In this document: piece after piece, positions 49,836 through 58,290 of the stretch
Position numbering within the stretch: the stretch's first letter is position 1
Layout: every line of letters starts with the position of its first letter
DNA from: Streptomyces prunicolor NBRC 13075
GTDB taxonomy: Bacteria; Actinomycetota; Actinomycetes; Streptomycetales; Streptomycetaceae
Assembly (NCBI RefSeq): GCF_000367365.1
Contig: NZ_BARF01000128.1
Location: 1 to 64,000, forward strand
Direction: 5' to 3'
Length of the DNA stretch: 64,000 bases
Notes under the pieces: model-generated
Database searches by the model: none
What the model saw: the letters and a program-made list of their open reading frames with translations, nothing else
Told to the model about the DNA's origin: nothing
Translations under genes and position numbers: made by a program

Positions 49836-51473
49836 ATGGACACTGACACGAACACCGACACCGACACGACCTCTGAGGCGACCGCTGACACGACCACCGA
49901 CACGCGCTACGACGTCGTGGTCGCCGGAGCCGGTCCCGTGGGACTGCTGCTGGCGACCGAGCTGAAACTCGGCGGAGCACGCGTGCTGGTCGTGGAGCGG
50001 CTGGCCGAGGTGAACGAGACGATCAAGGCGGGCGGCATCAACTCGACCACCGCCGTCGCCCTCTACCGCCGAGGACTGCTGCCCGCGCTGGCCGAGGTGC
50101 ACGAGGAGGCGATGAGCCGCTTCAAGGAGTTCATGCGGACCCAGGGCGGTCCCGGTCACGGCGACGGCGACGGAGATGCCGATCCCGTGCCGCCGCCGCG
50201 GTTCGCCGGGCACTTCTCCGGGATCATGCTGCGGGCCGATCTGCTCGACGACTCGGACCCCGCCTTCGCGGAGCTCGGTCCGGTCGAGCGCGTCGGGCTC
50301 GTCCCGCAGGCCCCGCTGGAGCGGCTGCTGGGCCGGCACGCCGACGGACTCGGCGTCGAGGTGCGCAGGCAGGTCGAGTTGACCGGCTTCGACACCGACG
50401 AGGAGGGCGTGACGGTCCGCCTGAGCCCTACGGACGGCTCCGCGCCGGGGACCGTCCGCGCCGGTTGGCTGGTCGGCTGCGACGGCGGGCGCAGCCTCGT
50501 GCGCAAGCTCGCCGGGTTCGACTTCCCGGGCACCCCACCGGAGATCACCGGCTACCAGGCGCTCGCCGACATGACCGGCACCGAGCCCCTGCGCGGCGGC
50601 TGGAACACCACCGACGTGGGGACGTACGCGTTCGGTCCGCTGCCGGGACGGATCCTCACCGTCGAGTTCGACGGGCCGCCCGCCGACCGTGAATCCGCCG
50701 TCACCGCCGAGGAGTTGCAGGCCAGCGTGCGCCGGGTGACCGGCGTCGACGTCACCGTCCACAAGGTCCACTCCTCGACCCGGTTCACCGACAACTGCCG
50801 CCAGACGGAGACCTATCGCTCGGGCCGGGTGCTGCTCGCGGGCGACGCGGCGCATGTGCACTCGCCGTTCGGCGGGCAGGGCCTCAACCTCGGTGCCGGG
50901 GACGCGATGAACCTCGGCTGGAAGCTCGCCCTCGTGGTGAACGGCCGGGCGCCGGTGGAACTCCTGGACACCTACACGGCGGAACGGCATCCGATCGGCG
51001 CCTGGGTGCTGGACTGGACCCGCGCCCAGATCGCGGTGATGCGCCCCGAGCCGCACTCCCGCGCCCTGCGTGAGGTGGTCACCGACCTCACCGGGACGGT
51101 CGACGGCACCACGTATTTCGTCAAGCGGATCTCCGGTGTCTGGCAGCGCTACGACCTCCCCGGCGACCACCCGCTGACCGGCCGCAGCGCCCCCGACCTC
51201 GAACTCGCCGACGGCACCCACCTCGCCGACCACCTCCACACCGGCCACGCCCTCCTCCTCGACCTCTCCGACGACCCCAAACTCCGGGCGCGCGCGGCCG
51301 GTTACGAGGGTCTGGTGGACGTCCTGACCACCACCTGCCCCCAACACCCGGAACTGGCCGGGCTGTTGGTGCGTCCGGACGGGATCACGGCATGGGCGGC
51401 CGACGTGGACGGCACCGAGGACGACCCGACGGAGGCACTGCGACTGTGGTTCGGCGCGCCGCTTGGCGCTTGA
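49836..51473 (+). CDS. FAD-dependent aromatic monooxygenase (RdmE/PheA-like)
   Basis: 545-residue class A flavoprotein hydroxylase. GxGxxG motif VVAGAGPVGLLLATEL, the DG motif LVGCDGGRSLVRKLAG and the GD motif VLLAGDAAHVHSPFGGQGLN are intact. A C-terminal thioredoxin-like domain (LLDLSDDPKLRARAAGYEG) completes the polyketide/phenol-hydroxylase layout. The N-terminus is an unusual Asp-Thr repeat (MDTDTNTDTDTT). It probably detoxifies an aromatic compound sensed by the divergent TetR. Confidence 0.92.
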   Translation: MDTDTNTDTDTTSEATADTTTDTRYDVVVAGAGPVGLLLATELKLGGARVLVVERLAEVNETIKAGGINSTTAVALYRRGLLPALAEVHEEAMSRFKEFMRTQGGPGHGDGDGDADPVPPPRFAGHFSGIMLRADLLDDSDPAFAELGPVERVGLVPQAPLERLLGRHADGLGVEVRRQVELTGFDTDEEGVTVRLSPTDGSAPGTVRAGWLVGCDGGRSLVRKLAGFDFPGTPPEITGYQALADMTGTEPLRGGWNTTDVGTYAFGPLPGRILTVEFDGPPADRESAVTAEELQASVRRVTGVDVTVHKVHSSTRFTDNCRQTETYRSGRVLLAGDAAHVHSPFGGQGLNLGAGDAMNLGWKLALVVNGRAPVELLDTYTAERHPIGAWVLDWTRAQIAVMRPEPHSRALREVVTDLTGTVDGTTYFVKRISGVWQRYDLPGDHPLTGRSAPDLELADGTHLADHLHTGHALLLDLSDDPKLRARAAGYEGLVDVLTTTCPQHPELAGLLVRPDGITAWAADVDGTEDDPTEALRLWFGAPLGA

Positions 51474-51507
51474 CCCTGCCGCGACGTCAGCATCTGTACT
51501 GATCCCC

Positions 51508-52068
51508 ATGAGGACCAACTGGGCGGGCGGCGGGCGGGTGTTCGGGTATGCGCGGGGGCGACGGGCCCTGGTGGCCGGGTCGGCGCTCGCGTGCGTGCTG
51601 GAGACGCTCACCATGTCGGTGCTGCTGCGGGACTGGCCACCGCTCGACCAAGTGGTGCCGGTCCTGGGCCTGTTCGCGGTCGCGTCCGTCGCCGCCCTGC
51701 ACGCGTCCTCCGTCGCCCGCCCGCACCTGCTGGACCAGGACACCTTTGCGCTACGGCTCCGGCGGGCCGCCCGCGCCGACGTGATCGTCCCGCTGGGTCA
51801 TATCGCCTCCGCCGAGCGGGAGTTGCGGGTGGCCCGGCGCCGGTCCGACGGCGAACTCGATCTCCCCGTCGGCTTCCGCACCTCCATCACCCTCCAACTC
51901 GCCGAGCCGGTAACCCACTTCACGCTTCTCGGCCGACAACGAGAGGTGCACGCCGTCCACTTCCACGCCGACGACGCCGAACTCGTCGTAGCGACCCTTC
52001 AGGCCCAGCTGCGGGCGGTCAGGCGGGGGCGAAGCGTACCTTCGACGTGCCCGGGTCCGCCTGGGTGA
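51508..52068 (+). CDS. Conserved membrane protein, 186 aa
   Basis: Two N-terminal transmembrane helices (ALVAGSALACVLETLTMSVLL and VPVLGLFAVASVAALHA), then a soluble domain with ADVIVPLGHIASAERELRVAR and VTHFTLLGRQREVHAVHFHADD. A family conserved in Streptomyces without known function. The 3' 50 bases overlap the end of the convergent RNB gene. Confidence 0.75.
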   Translation: MRTNWAGGGRVFGYARGRRALVAGSALACVLETLTMSVLLRDWPPLDQVVPVLGLFAVASVAALHASSVARPHLLDQDTFALRLRRAARADVIVPLGHIASAERELRVARRRSDGELDLPVGFRTSITLQLAEPVTHFTLLGRQREVHAVHFHADDAELVVATLQAQLRAVRRGRSVPSTCPGPPG

Positions 52069-53467
52069 GGCGGACGCGCAGGCGTTCCCCCAACGGCAGC
52101 GGAGTCGTGCCGCCTTCGAGGCGGGCCACGACGGCCGGGGTGTCCAACTGCACCTTCCCCACGGTGGGTTGGCGTTCGTCGACGTCCACCACACAGCCGT
52201 CGAAGAAGTCGCCGACGCGGTCCTTCAGCAGGGCCGCCTCGACGATGTCGACGCACTCGCGCTCGACGGTGCCCGCGAGGCGGGTGCCGTCGGCCATCTG
52301 TTTGGGGAGGGCGTCGAGGCCGGCCAGGACCCAGGCGGGTGGGCTGCCGGGAGCGAGGCAGAGCTCGGCGGCGTAGCGGTCGACCAGGCGCCGTAGGGGT
52401 GCCGTGCAGTGGGTGTAGGGGGCGGCCACCGCCGCGTGGGTGGTGATGGCGGGGAGGTTGCCGTCGCGGAAGACCGTGTAGCCGGCGCCGCGCAGCAGGG
52501 TCGTGCACTCCTGGAGGAAGGCCGCGTGGTGCGGGAGGTGCGGGTCGAGGGAGCGGATGAGTTCGGCGTACGCCATGTGGTGCGGCCAGTCGATGTGCAG
52601 CGCGTGTGCGGTGCGGTGGAGGCGGCCGACCGCGCCGTCGGGAGCGGTGGGCAGGGTGCGCAGGACGCCGGTGCCGTGCGTGAGCATCAGGTCGGCGGCG
52701 GCCATGCCGGTGAGGAGGGAGATCTGGGCGTTCCAGCCGTCGGCGGGGAGCGGGGCGCGGTAGGCAAGTTGGTAGGTGTGGTCGCGCTCGACGATCTCCT
52801 GCTCGGGCACGTTGAGGGAGATGCCGCCGCGCTCGACCTCCAGGCGTTCGCGTGCCTCCCCGATGTCCTTCAGCAGGGCGAGCGGCTCCTCGGCGGTGCC
52901 CGCGTCGATCTGCCGCTGCGCGGTCGCGTAGTCGAGTTTGGCCCGGCTGCGGACGAGGGCGCGGCGGACGTCGACGGCGGACGTACGGCCGTCCGCGTCC
53001 AGGTCGATGGTCCACAGCACCGCCGGCCGGGTCACGTCCGGCAGCAGACTCGCGGCGCCCTCGCTCAGCAGGGGCGGGTGCAGCGGGGTCTTCTCGTCGG
53101 GGAAGTACAGGGTGGTGACGCGGCGGTGGGCCTCCGCGTCCAGCGCGCCGCCGGGGACCACGAAGGCGGCGACGTCGGCGATGGCGTACCGGACCCGGAA
53201 ACCGGTCCCCCCGGTCCGCCCGGTCCTCCTACGGGACAGGTGCATCGCCTGGTCCAGGTCCATGGATGTCGGCGGGTCGATGGTGAAGAAGGGGATGTCG
53301 GTCGCGTCCTCGGCGGGCGGCACCGGGGACTTCGCCGCGCGTTCCGCCTCCGCGAGCACCTCCGGCGGGAAGGTCTCGGGTACGCCGAGTTCGGTACGGA
53401 GTGCGGCGAGGGCGGCGCGGAGCGGGGCTTCGGGGGCGCCGGTCACCCGGATACGGCGGCTGGGCAT
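52019..53467 (-). CDS. RNB-domain ribonuclease (RNase II/R-like)
   Basis: 482-residue exoribonuclease. The RNB domain begins FFTIDPPTSMDLDQAMHLSRR, where the Asp cluster binds the catalytic metal, and continues with TLYFPDEKTPLHPPLLSEGAASLLPD, YAELIRSLDPHLPHHA and FRDGNLPAITTHAAVAAPYTHCTAPLRR. No cold-shock or large S1 domain is evident, as in the short actinobacterial type. Degrades single-stranded RNA 3'-5'. ATG 53467. Confidence 0.9.
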   Translation of the reverse strand: MPSRRIRVTGAPEAPLRAALAALRTELGVPETFPPEVLAEAERAAKSPVPPAEDATDIPFFTIDPPTSMDLDQAMHLSRRRTGRTGGTGFRVRYAIADVAAFVVPGGALDAEAHRRVTTLYFPDEKTPLHPPLLSEGAASLLPDVTRPAVLWTIDLDADGRTSAVDVRRALVRSRAKLDYATAQRQIDAGTAEEPLALLKDIGEARERLEVERGGISLNVPEQEIVERDHTYQLAYRAPLPADGWNAQISLLTGMAAADLMLTHGTGVLRTLPTAPDGAVGRLHRTAHALHIDWPHHMAYAELIRSLDPHLPHHAAFLQECTTLLRGAGYTVFRDGNLPAITTHAAVAAPYTHCTAPLRRLVDRYAAELCLAPGSPPAWVLAGLDALPKQMADGTRLAGTVERECVDIVEAALLKDRVGDFFDGCVVDVDERQPTVGKVQLDTPAVVARLEGGTTPLPLGERLRVRLTQADPGTSKVRFAPA

Positions 53468-53534
53468 GACACGAGCGTAGGCACAATCCGCAGGCCCGCA
53501 CCCTTTACGCTGGCGCAGGCCCCCACGTAAGCCA

Positions 53535-53586
53535 GAAGTTCCGCCCCGAAGTCCCCTCCAGAAGTTCCCTCCAGAAGTCCCCTAAG
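53535..53586 (+). repeat. Four tandem 13-bp repeats before yaaA
   Basis: Units GAAGTTCCGCCCC, GAAGTCCCCTCCA, GAAGTTCCCTCCA and GAAGTCCCCTAAG start at 53535, 53548, 53561 and 53574. The last one runs into the SD AAGGAGA of yaaA, so the tract forms the leader. The 13-bp period is shared with 25564-25628. Confidence 0.8.
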
Positions 53587-53598
53587 GAGAAACCCGCC

Positions 53599-54381
53599 GT
53601 GCTCGTCCTGCTGCCGCCCTCCGAAGGCAAGGCCTCCTCCGGCCGCGGTGCCCCCCTCAAGCCGGAATCGCTCTCCCTCCCGGGCCTCGCCGACGCCCGC
53701 GCCGCCGTACTCGACGAACTCGTCGACCTGTGCGCCGCCGACGAGGACAAGGCACGCGAGATCCTCGGGCTGAGCGAGGGACTGCGCGGCGAGATCGCGA
53801 AGAACATCGACCTGCGGACGGCGGGCGCGCGGCCCGCCGGGGAGATCTACACGGGTGTCCTCTACGACGCCCTCGACCTGGCCTCGCTCGAACCCGCCGC
53901 GAAGAAGCGGGCAGCGCGCTCGCTGCTCGTGTTCTCCGGGTTGTGGGGCGCGGTGCGGGTGACGGACCGGATTCCGTCGTACCGCTGCTCGATGGGGGTA
54001 CGGCTGCCCGGGCTCGGCGCGCTGGGGGCGCACTGGCGGGGGCCGATGGCGGCTGCAATGCCGGAGGTTGCCGGGGACGGGCTGGTGCTGGATCTGCGGT
54101 CGTCGGCGTATGCGGGGGCGTGGAAGCCGAAGGGGGAGGTCGCGGGGCGGACGGCGACCGTACGGGTGCTGCATGCGCCGACGCGGAAGGTCGTCAGCCA
54201 CTTCAACAAGGCGACCAAGGGGCGGATCGTGCGGAGTCTGTTGACCTCGGCGGGGGTGCCGGGGACGCCGGGTGAGCTGGTGGAGGCGTTGCGGGAGTTG
54301 GGGTACGAGGTGGAGGCGGAGGCGCCCTCGCAGGCGGGGCGGGCCTGGGCACTGGATGTGCTGGTGGACGAGATCCACTAA
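53599..54381 (+). CDS. yaaA: Peroxide stress protein YaaA
   Basis: 260-residue DUF328/UPF0246 protein that limits intracellular free iron during peroxide stress in E. coli. Family hallmarks: MLVLLPPSEGK at the start, SLLVFSGLWGAVRVTDRIPSYRCSMG in the centre, VLDLRSSAYAG, and SHFNKATKGRIVRSL with the DNA-binding-like Lys/Arg cluster. GTG 53599 has AAGGAGA nine bases upstream. Its leader is a 13-bp tandem repeat and its 3' flank another repeat. Confidence 0.92.
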   Translation: MLVLLPPSEGKASSGRGAPLKPESLSLPGLADARAAVLDELVDLCAADEDKAREILGLSEGLRGEIAKNIDLRTAGARPAGEIYTGVLYDALDLASLEPAAKKRAARSLLVFSGLWGAVRVTDRIPSYRCSMGVRLPGLGALGAHWRGPMAAAMPEVAGDGLVLDLRSSAYAGAWKPKGEVAGRTATVRVLHAPTRKVVSHFNKATKGRIVRSLLTSAGVPGTPGELVEALRELGYEVEAEAPSQAGRAWALDVLVDEIH

Positions 54382-54425
54382 GGGTTTTCGAGGGACGTTT
54401 TCGAGGGACGCTGAGGGTTTTCGAG
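54381..54425 (+). repeat. TTTTCGAGGGACG repeats after the yaaA stop
   Basis: TTTTCGAGGGACG at 54385-54397 and 54398-54410 are identical and directly adjacent, each within an AGGGTTTTCGAG context, and a third diverged copy follows to 54425. The tract starts right after the TAA at 54379-54381. Confidence 0.75.
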
Positions 54426-54435
54426 CGCACGCGTT

Positions 54436-54483
54436 GCAGTGTGCGCAATGGGCTTTGCGCGCACTGCATCGGCTCGGCAGGAT
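54436..54483 (+). promoter_or_regulatory. Inverted repeat overlapping the aldolase promoter
   Basis: GCAGTGTGCGCAA (54436-54448) and TTGCGCGCACTGC (54455-54467) form a 13-bp inverted repeat with one mismatch. TTGCGC (54455-54460) is a plausible -35, 17 bases from CAGGAT (54478-54483), and the -10 ends six bases before the ATG. The repeat would either be a repressor operator or the end of the yaaA transcript. Confidence 0.6.
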
Positions 54484-54489
54484 GAGGGC

Positions 54490-55131
54490 ATGCCTTCCTC
54501 GCCGTGGCCTTCCTCCGGCCTGCTCGATCTTGCTCCCGTGCTGCCCGTCGTCGTCATCGAGGACGTCGCCGATGCGGTGCCGCTCGCGCGGGCGCTGGTG
54601 GCGGGTGGGTTGCCGGCGATCGAGGTGACCTTGCGGACGCCGGTCGCGCTCGATGCCTTGCGGGCCATCGCGGGCGAGGTGCCGGGGGCCGTGGTCGGGG
54701 CGGGGACCGTGCTGACGCCCGGGCAGGTGAAGGAGTGCGTGGGGGCGGGGGCTCAGTTTCTTGTGAGTCCTGGGTGGACCGAGTTGTTGCTGGAGGCCAT
54801 GCAGGGGTCCGGGGTGCCGTTCCTGCCGGGGGTGTCGACCACGTCGGAGGTGGTCGCGCTGTTGGAGCGCGGGGTGCGGGAGATGAAGTTCTTCCCGGCT
54901 CAGGCCTCGGGCGGTACGGCGTATCTCAGGGCGCTGGCGGGGCCGTTGCCGCAGGCGCGGTTCTGTCCTACCGGGGGGATAGGGGTCAACTCCGCGCCGG
55001 AATACCTGGCGTTGCCCAACGTGGGCTGTGTGGGCGGGAGTTGGATGATTCCGGCGGATGCGGTGGCCGCGCGTGACTGGGGGCGGGTCGAGGTGCTGGC
55101 CCGGGAGGCGGCGGGGCTGCGCTCGGCGTAG
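54490..55131 (+). CDS. eda: KDPG/KHG aldolase-like protein
   Basis: 213-residue class I aldolase of the Eda family, which cleaves 2-keto-3-deoxy-6-phosphogluconate or 4-hydroxy-2-oxoglutarate to pyruvate and an aldehyde. Glu of PAIEVTLRTP, the GAGTVLTPGQ motif, the Schiff-base Lys in VREMKFFPAQASGG and CPTGGIG are all present. The ATG at 54490 has no SD, and CAGGAT lies six bases before it. Its 3' end is a 22-bp duplication. Confidence 0.9.
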   Translation: MPSSPWPSSGLLDLAPVLPVVVIEDVADAVPLARALVAGGLPAIEVTLRTPVALDALRAIAGEVPGAVVGAGTVLTPGQVKECVGAGAQFLVSPGWTELLLEAMQGSGVPFLPGVSTTSEVVALLERGVREMKFFPAQASGGTAYLRALAGPLPQARFCPTGGIGVNSAPEYLALPNVGCVGGSWMIPADAVAARDWGRVEVLAREAAGLRSA

Positions 55132-55169
55132 GTGGGACGTGTCGTTAGCGTAGGTGGGACGTGTCGTTG
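55126..55169. repeat. 22-bp tandem duplication at a convergent stop-stop junction
   Basis: GCGTAGGTGGGACGTGTCGTT repeats at 55126 and 55148 with a 22-bp period. The first copy contains the aldolase TAG and the second ends the coding sequence of the RNase H fusion on the other strand (TAA at 55145-55147). The duplication thus separates the two convergent genes. Confidence 0.85.
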
Positions 55170-56449
55170 AAGAGTCGTACGCTCGCGTTGCCGTCGGCGT
55201 AGTACGCCACGGCCGAGATCGAGGCGGCCGAGAGTTCCATGCGGAACAGGGACTCCGGTGGGGCGCCCAGGGCGAGTTGGACGAACGTCTTGATCGGGGT
55301 GACGTGGGTGACGAGGAGGACTGTGCGGCCCGCGTAGGTCGCCGTCAGCTTGTCTCGGGTGGCGGCGATTCGGGTTGCCGTGTCCGCGAAACTCTCGCCT
55401 CCGCCTGTGGGTTGGGCAGTGGGGTCGGCCAACCAGGTGGCCAGGTCTTCGGGGTAGCGCTCTCTGACCTCGCCGAAGGTGAGGCCTTCCCAGGCGCCGA
55501 AGTCCGTTTCTCGCAGGCCCTCTTCGATCGTCACGGGCAGGCCCAGGCGGTCTGCTACGGCTGCGGCGGTTTCTCTCGTGCGGGTGAGGGGGGAGGCGAT
55601 GATGTGTTGGATCGTGCCTCGGGTTGCCAACGCGGTTGCTGCTCGGGTGGCTTGGTCCTGGCCTACGGGTGAGAGGGAGGGGTTGGTGCCGCCGCTGCCT
55701 GAGAAACGCTTCTGGGGGGTGAGGGGGGTTTCGCCGTGGCGTAGGAGGACGAAGGTTGCGGGGGCGCCCATGTCTGCGGGGGCCCAACCTGGGGTGGGGG
55801 TCGCTACGTTGCGGGCGGCGCGGGTGTCGGCGGAGGACTTTTCGGTCGTGGTCACAGTGGCGGCCGGTGGGGGCTGGTCGCGCCCCGCGGCGGAGCCGCT
55901 GATCGATACAGCCCCGCGCCCCTTAGGTGTCTCGCCTGGGCCTGTGTTGGAAAGCTGGGCGCGCCCGCGCCCCTGAAAAGCCTCAGCCGCGCCTGTGCTG
56001 CGAAGTTCCGCCGTCGACTCTGACGCAGACCACTGCTCGCCCCGCTTCCCCGCGTCCATCGCCTCGTTGGCCAAGCGGTCCGCGTGTTTGTTCTGGGCTC
56101 TGGGGATCCACTCGTACGTCACCTGGTCCGGCGGGAAGACGGTGGCCGCCGCTGCCGCCAGGGGCTTCATGTCGGGGTGTTTGATCTTCCAGCGGCCCGA
56201 CATCTGTTCCACGACCAGCTTGGAGTCCATGCGGACGTGGACAGAGGCCGAGGGATCCAGGGCGTGGGCCGTGCGGAGGCCCGCCAACAAGCCCCGGTAC
56301 TCGGCGACGTTGTTCGTGGCGACGCCGATGTACTCGGCCGCCTCCGCCAGCGTCTCTCCCGTCGTCGCGTCGATGACCACGCTGCCGTAGCCCGCGGGAC
56401 CCGGGTTTCCCCGGGAACCGCCGTCCGCCTCGACGATGAACTCCCGCAC
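55145..56449 (-). CDS. Bifunctional RNase H/acid phosphatase (RNase HI-PGAM fusion)
   Basis: 434 residues. The N-terminal RNase HI domain has the catalytic acidic set in FIVEADGGSRGNPGPAGYG, NVAEYRGLLAGL and VRMDSKLVVEQMSG (to about residue 140). The C-terminal histidine phosphatase/CobC-like domain has RHGE in FVLLRHGETPL and His in VLLVTHVTPIK. The pair is a known actinobacterial fusion that degrades RNA in hybrids and dephosphorylates small substrates. The linker, about residues 157-195, is made of the genome's interspersed GGGGCGCG repeat. GTG 56449 with AAGGAG nine bases upstream. Confidence 0.92.
   Translation of the reverse strand: MREFIVEADGGSRGNPGPAGYGSVVIDATTGETLAEAAEYIGVATNNVAEYRGLLAGLRTAHALDPSASVHVRMDSKLVVEQMSGRWKIKHPDMKPLAAAAATVFPPDQVTYEWIPRAQNKHADRLANEAMDAGKRGEQWSASESTAELRSTGAAEAFQGRGRAQLSNTGPGETPKGRGAVSISGSAAGRDQPPPAATVTTTEKSSADTRAARNVATPTPGWAPADMGAPATFVLLRHGETPLTPQKRFSGSGGTNPSLSPVGQDQATRAATALATRGTIQHIIASPLTRTRETAAAVADRLGLPVTIEEGLRETDFGAWEGLTFGEVRERYPEDLATWLADPTAQPTGGGESFADTATRIAATRDKLTATYAGRTVLLVTHVTPIKTFVQLALGAPPESLFRMELSAASISAVAYYADGNASVRLFNDTSHLR
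55864..55980 (-). repeat. GGGGCGCG interspersed repeat inside the RNase H/phosphatase linker
   Basis: On the minus strand TTTCAGGGGCGCGGGCGCGCC and AAGGGGCGCGGGGCTGTATC, with GCGCGACCAGCCCCCACCGG at the end, are members of the scattered Streptomyces repeat also seen at 16002-16060. They read in frame without stop, giving GRGRAQLSNTGPGETPKGRG and AVSISGSAAGRDQPPP. Confidence 0.65.
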
Positions 56450-56461
56450 GGCGCAAGCTCC

Positions 56462-57205
56462 TTACAGGCCGGAGTCGGACGTGCGCACCAGGATGCGGCG
56501 GCAGTTCTCGCAGCGGACCACCGTGTCGGGGGCCGCCGCCCGGACCTCGTTGAAGTCGGTGATGGCGAGCTCCTGGCGGCAGCCCTGGCAGGTGCGCTGG
56601 TACAGCTTGGCCGCGCCGATGCCGCCCTGCTGCTGGCGGAGCTTGTCGTAGAGCTTGAGGAGGTCCGCGGGGATGGTGGCCGAGACGACCTCGCGCTCCT
56701 TCTCGGCCGTGGCCTCGTCGGCGTCGAGGGTCTCGTAGGCGGCGTCACGGCGGGCGGTCGCGTCGTCGATCCTGCCCTGCACGGAACCGACCCGCTCGGT
56801 CAGTTCGGCGGTGCGCTCCTGCGCGGACTCACGGCGCTCCATGACCTCCAGGACGATGTCCTCCAGGTCGCCCTGGCGCTTGGCGAGGGAGACGATCTCG
56901 CGCTGGAGGTTCTCCAGGTCCTTGGGCGAGGTGACGGCACCGGAGTCGAGGCGCTGCTGGTCGCGGGTGGCGCGCTGGCGCACCTGGTCCACGTCCTGCT
57001 CGGCCTTGGTCTGCTCGCGGGCGCAGTCGCTCTCCTCGGTCTGCACGGCCACGAGCAGGTCGCGCAGCTGGGTGAGGTCCTTGGTCAGCGAGTCGATCTC
57101 GGCGTGCTCGGGCAGGGAGTTGCGCTTGTGCGCGAGCTGCGACAGGCGTACGTCGAGGGCCTGGACGTCGAGAAGTCGGATCTGGTCGGCGGGCGCGGCG
57201 TTCAG
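56462..57205 (-). CDS. C4 zinc-ribbon protein with coiled coil, probable CTG start
   Basis: About 247 residues. A long coiled coil (DVQALDVRLSQLAHKRNSL to ERRESAQERTAELTERVGSV) is followed by a C-terminal zinc ribbon with CQGCRQELA and VVRCENCRRILV. The family binds nucleic acid or flagellar-like partners; in actinobacteria it precedes the RNase H fusion in an operon. From the conserved first residues NAAPADQIRLLDVQ the only codon is CTG 57205, overlapping the Nif3 stop (CTGA) with GGAG seven bases upstream. The first ATG/GTG/TTG lies 51 codons inside. Confidence 0.85.
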   Translation of the reverse strand: MNAAPADQIRLLDVQALDVRLSQLAHKRNSLPEHAEIDSLTKDLTQLRDLLVAVQTEESDCAREQTKAEQDVDQVRQRATRDQQRLDSGAVTSPKDLENLQREIVSLAKRQGDLEDIVLEVMERRESAQERTAELTERVGSVQGRIDDATARRDAAYETLDADEATAEKEREVVSATIPADLLKLYDKLRQQQGGIGAAKLYQRTCQGCRQELAITDFNEVRAAAPDTVVRCENCRRILVRTSDSGL

Positions 57206-58092
57206 TTGGGGGCTCCAGGTTTGTCAGGTGTGGTGGTGGACGCCGCGTGGGCGGTCCAGGGGTCGGTGACCGTCTTGGAGACGTGGACCCTGAGGTCCCA
57301 CCCCTCGCGGTCGGAGATCTCGTCGAGCTGGGCTGCGGCCAGCTCGCACCAGGGCCACTCGGTGGCCCAGTGCGCCGCGTCGAGCAGCGCGAGAGGGTTT
57401 TGGGGGGTCTGAGAGTTTTGGGAGCGTGCTTCGGACACCGGGTGGTGGCGGAGGTCCGCGGTCAGGAAGGCGTCCACGCCTGCCGCTCGCACGTCGTCGA
57501 AGAGGCCGTCGCCGGAGCCGCCGCTCACCGCGACCCGGTGGACCAGGGCCTCGGGGTCGCCCGCGACGCGGATGCCCTGCGCCGTGGCGGGCAGGCGCTC
57601 GGCGGCGCGGGCCGCGAGCTCGCGGACGGTCAGGGGGTGGTCCAGCTCGCAGATCCGGCCCAGGCCCCTGCGGCCCTCCGGATCGGTCGGGTCCGGTACG
57701 AGCGGTCCTACGACCCTGAGGTCCAGCGCGCCGGCGAGGGCGTCGGAGACTCCCGGGTCGGCGCGGTCGGCGTTGGTGTGGGCGACGTGCAGCGCGATGT
57801 CGTGCTTGATCAGGGTGTGCACCACGCGGCCCTTGAAGGTGGAGGCCGCGACCGTGGTCGTACCGCGCAGGTAGAGGGGGTGGTGGGTGACCAGCAGGTC
57901 GGCGCCCAGCTTCACGGCCTCGTCGACGATGTCCCGCACCGGGTCGACGGCGAACAGCACGCGCGTGACGTCCTGGTCCGGGTCGCCCACGACGGTGCCG
58001 ACCGCGTCCCAGGACTCGGCCCGCTCGGCGGGCCACAGGTTCTCCAGCGCGGCGATGACTTCGGACAGGCGGGGTACGGACTGACGGGGCAC
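57202..58092 (-). CDS. Nif3-like dinuclear metal centre protein
   Basis: 296-residue NIF3/UPF0135 protein. Metal ligands are visible in LLVTHHPLYLRG and HVAHTNADRADPGVSDALAGALD, and the GTP-cyclohydrolase-like C-terminal motif is DAFLTADLRHHPVSEA. Function of this toroid hexamer is debated. A Thr/Ala-rich tail ends at TGA overlapping the CTG of the zinc-ribbon gene. GTG 58092. With zinc ribbon and RNase H it forms a conserved operon. Confidence 0.93.
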   Translation of the reverse strand: MPRQSVPRLSEVIAALENLWPAERAESWDAVGTVVGDPDQDVTRVLFAVDPVRDIVDEAVKLGADLLVTHHPLYLRGTTTVAASTFKGRVVHTLIKHDIALHVAHTNADRADPGVSDALAGALDLRVVGPLVPDPTDPEGRRGLGRICELDHPLTVRELAARAAERLPATAQGIRVAGDPEALVHRVAVSGGSGDGLFDDVRAAGVDAFLTADLRHHPVSEARSQNSQTPQNPLALLDAAHWATEWPWCELAAAQLDEISDREGWDLRVHVSKTVTDPWTAHAASTTTPDKPGAPN

Positions 58093-58258
58093 GGGGAAAG
58101 GCTACCTGGCCGGGCTGAGGGGCTGAACCGCTGAAGCAGCCGTATGCGGGCCTACGACCCCGTTCAGCACACCCGCCCCGGTTTCCTCAGGCGAATCGTT
58201 ACTTGGCCACCCTTATTGGTGAAGCGGCTGCTCATCGGTCCCACGTCCGTACGTGCGA

Positions 58259-58290
58259 AAACTAGTTTCGTCGCCGGAGGTGATCGAACC
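58259..58290 (+). promoter_or_regulatory. Palindrome and extended Shine-Dalgarno of the 443-aa gene
   Basis: The 10-bp palindrome AAACTAGTTT (58259-58268) lies just before GGAGGTGATC (58277-58286), which pairs with nearly the whole 16S 3' end and stands four to eight bases from the ATG at 58291. The AT-rich palindrome stands out in the GC-rich leader and may be an operator. Confidence 0.5.
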
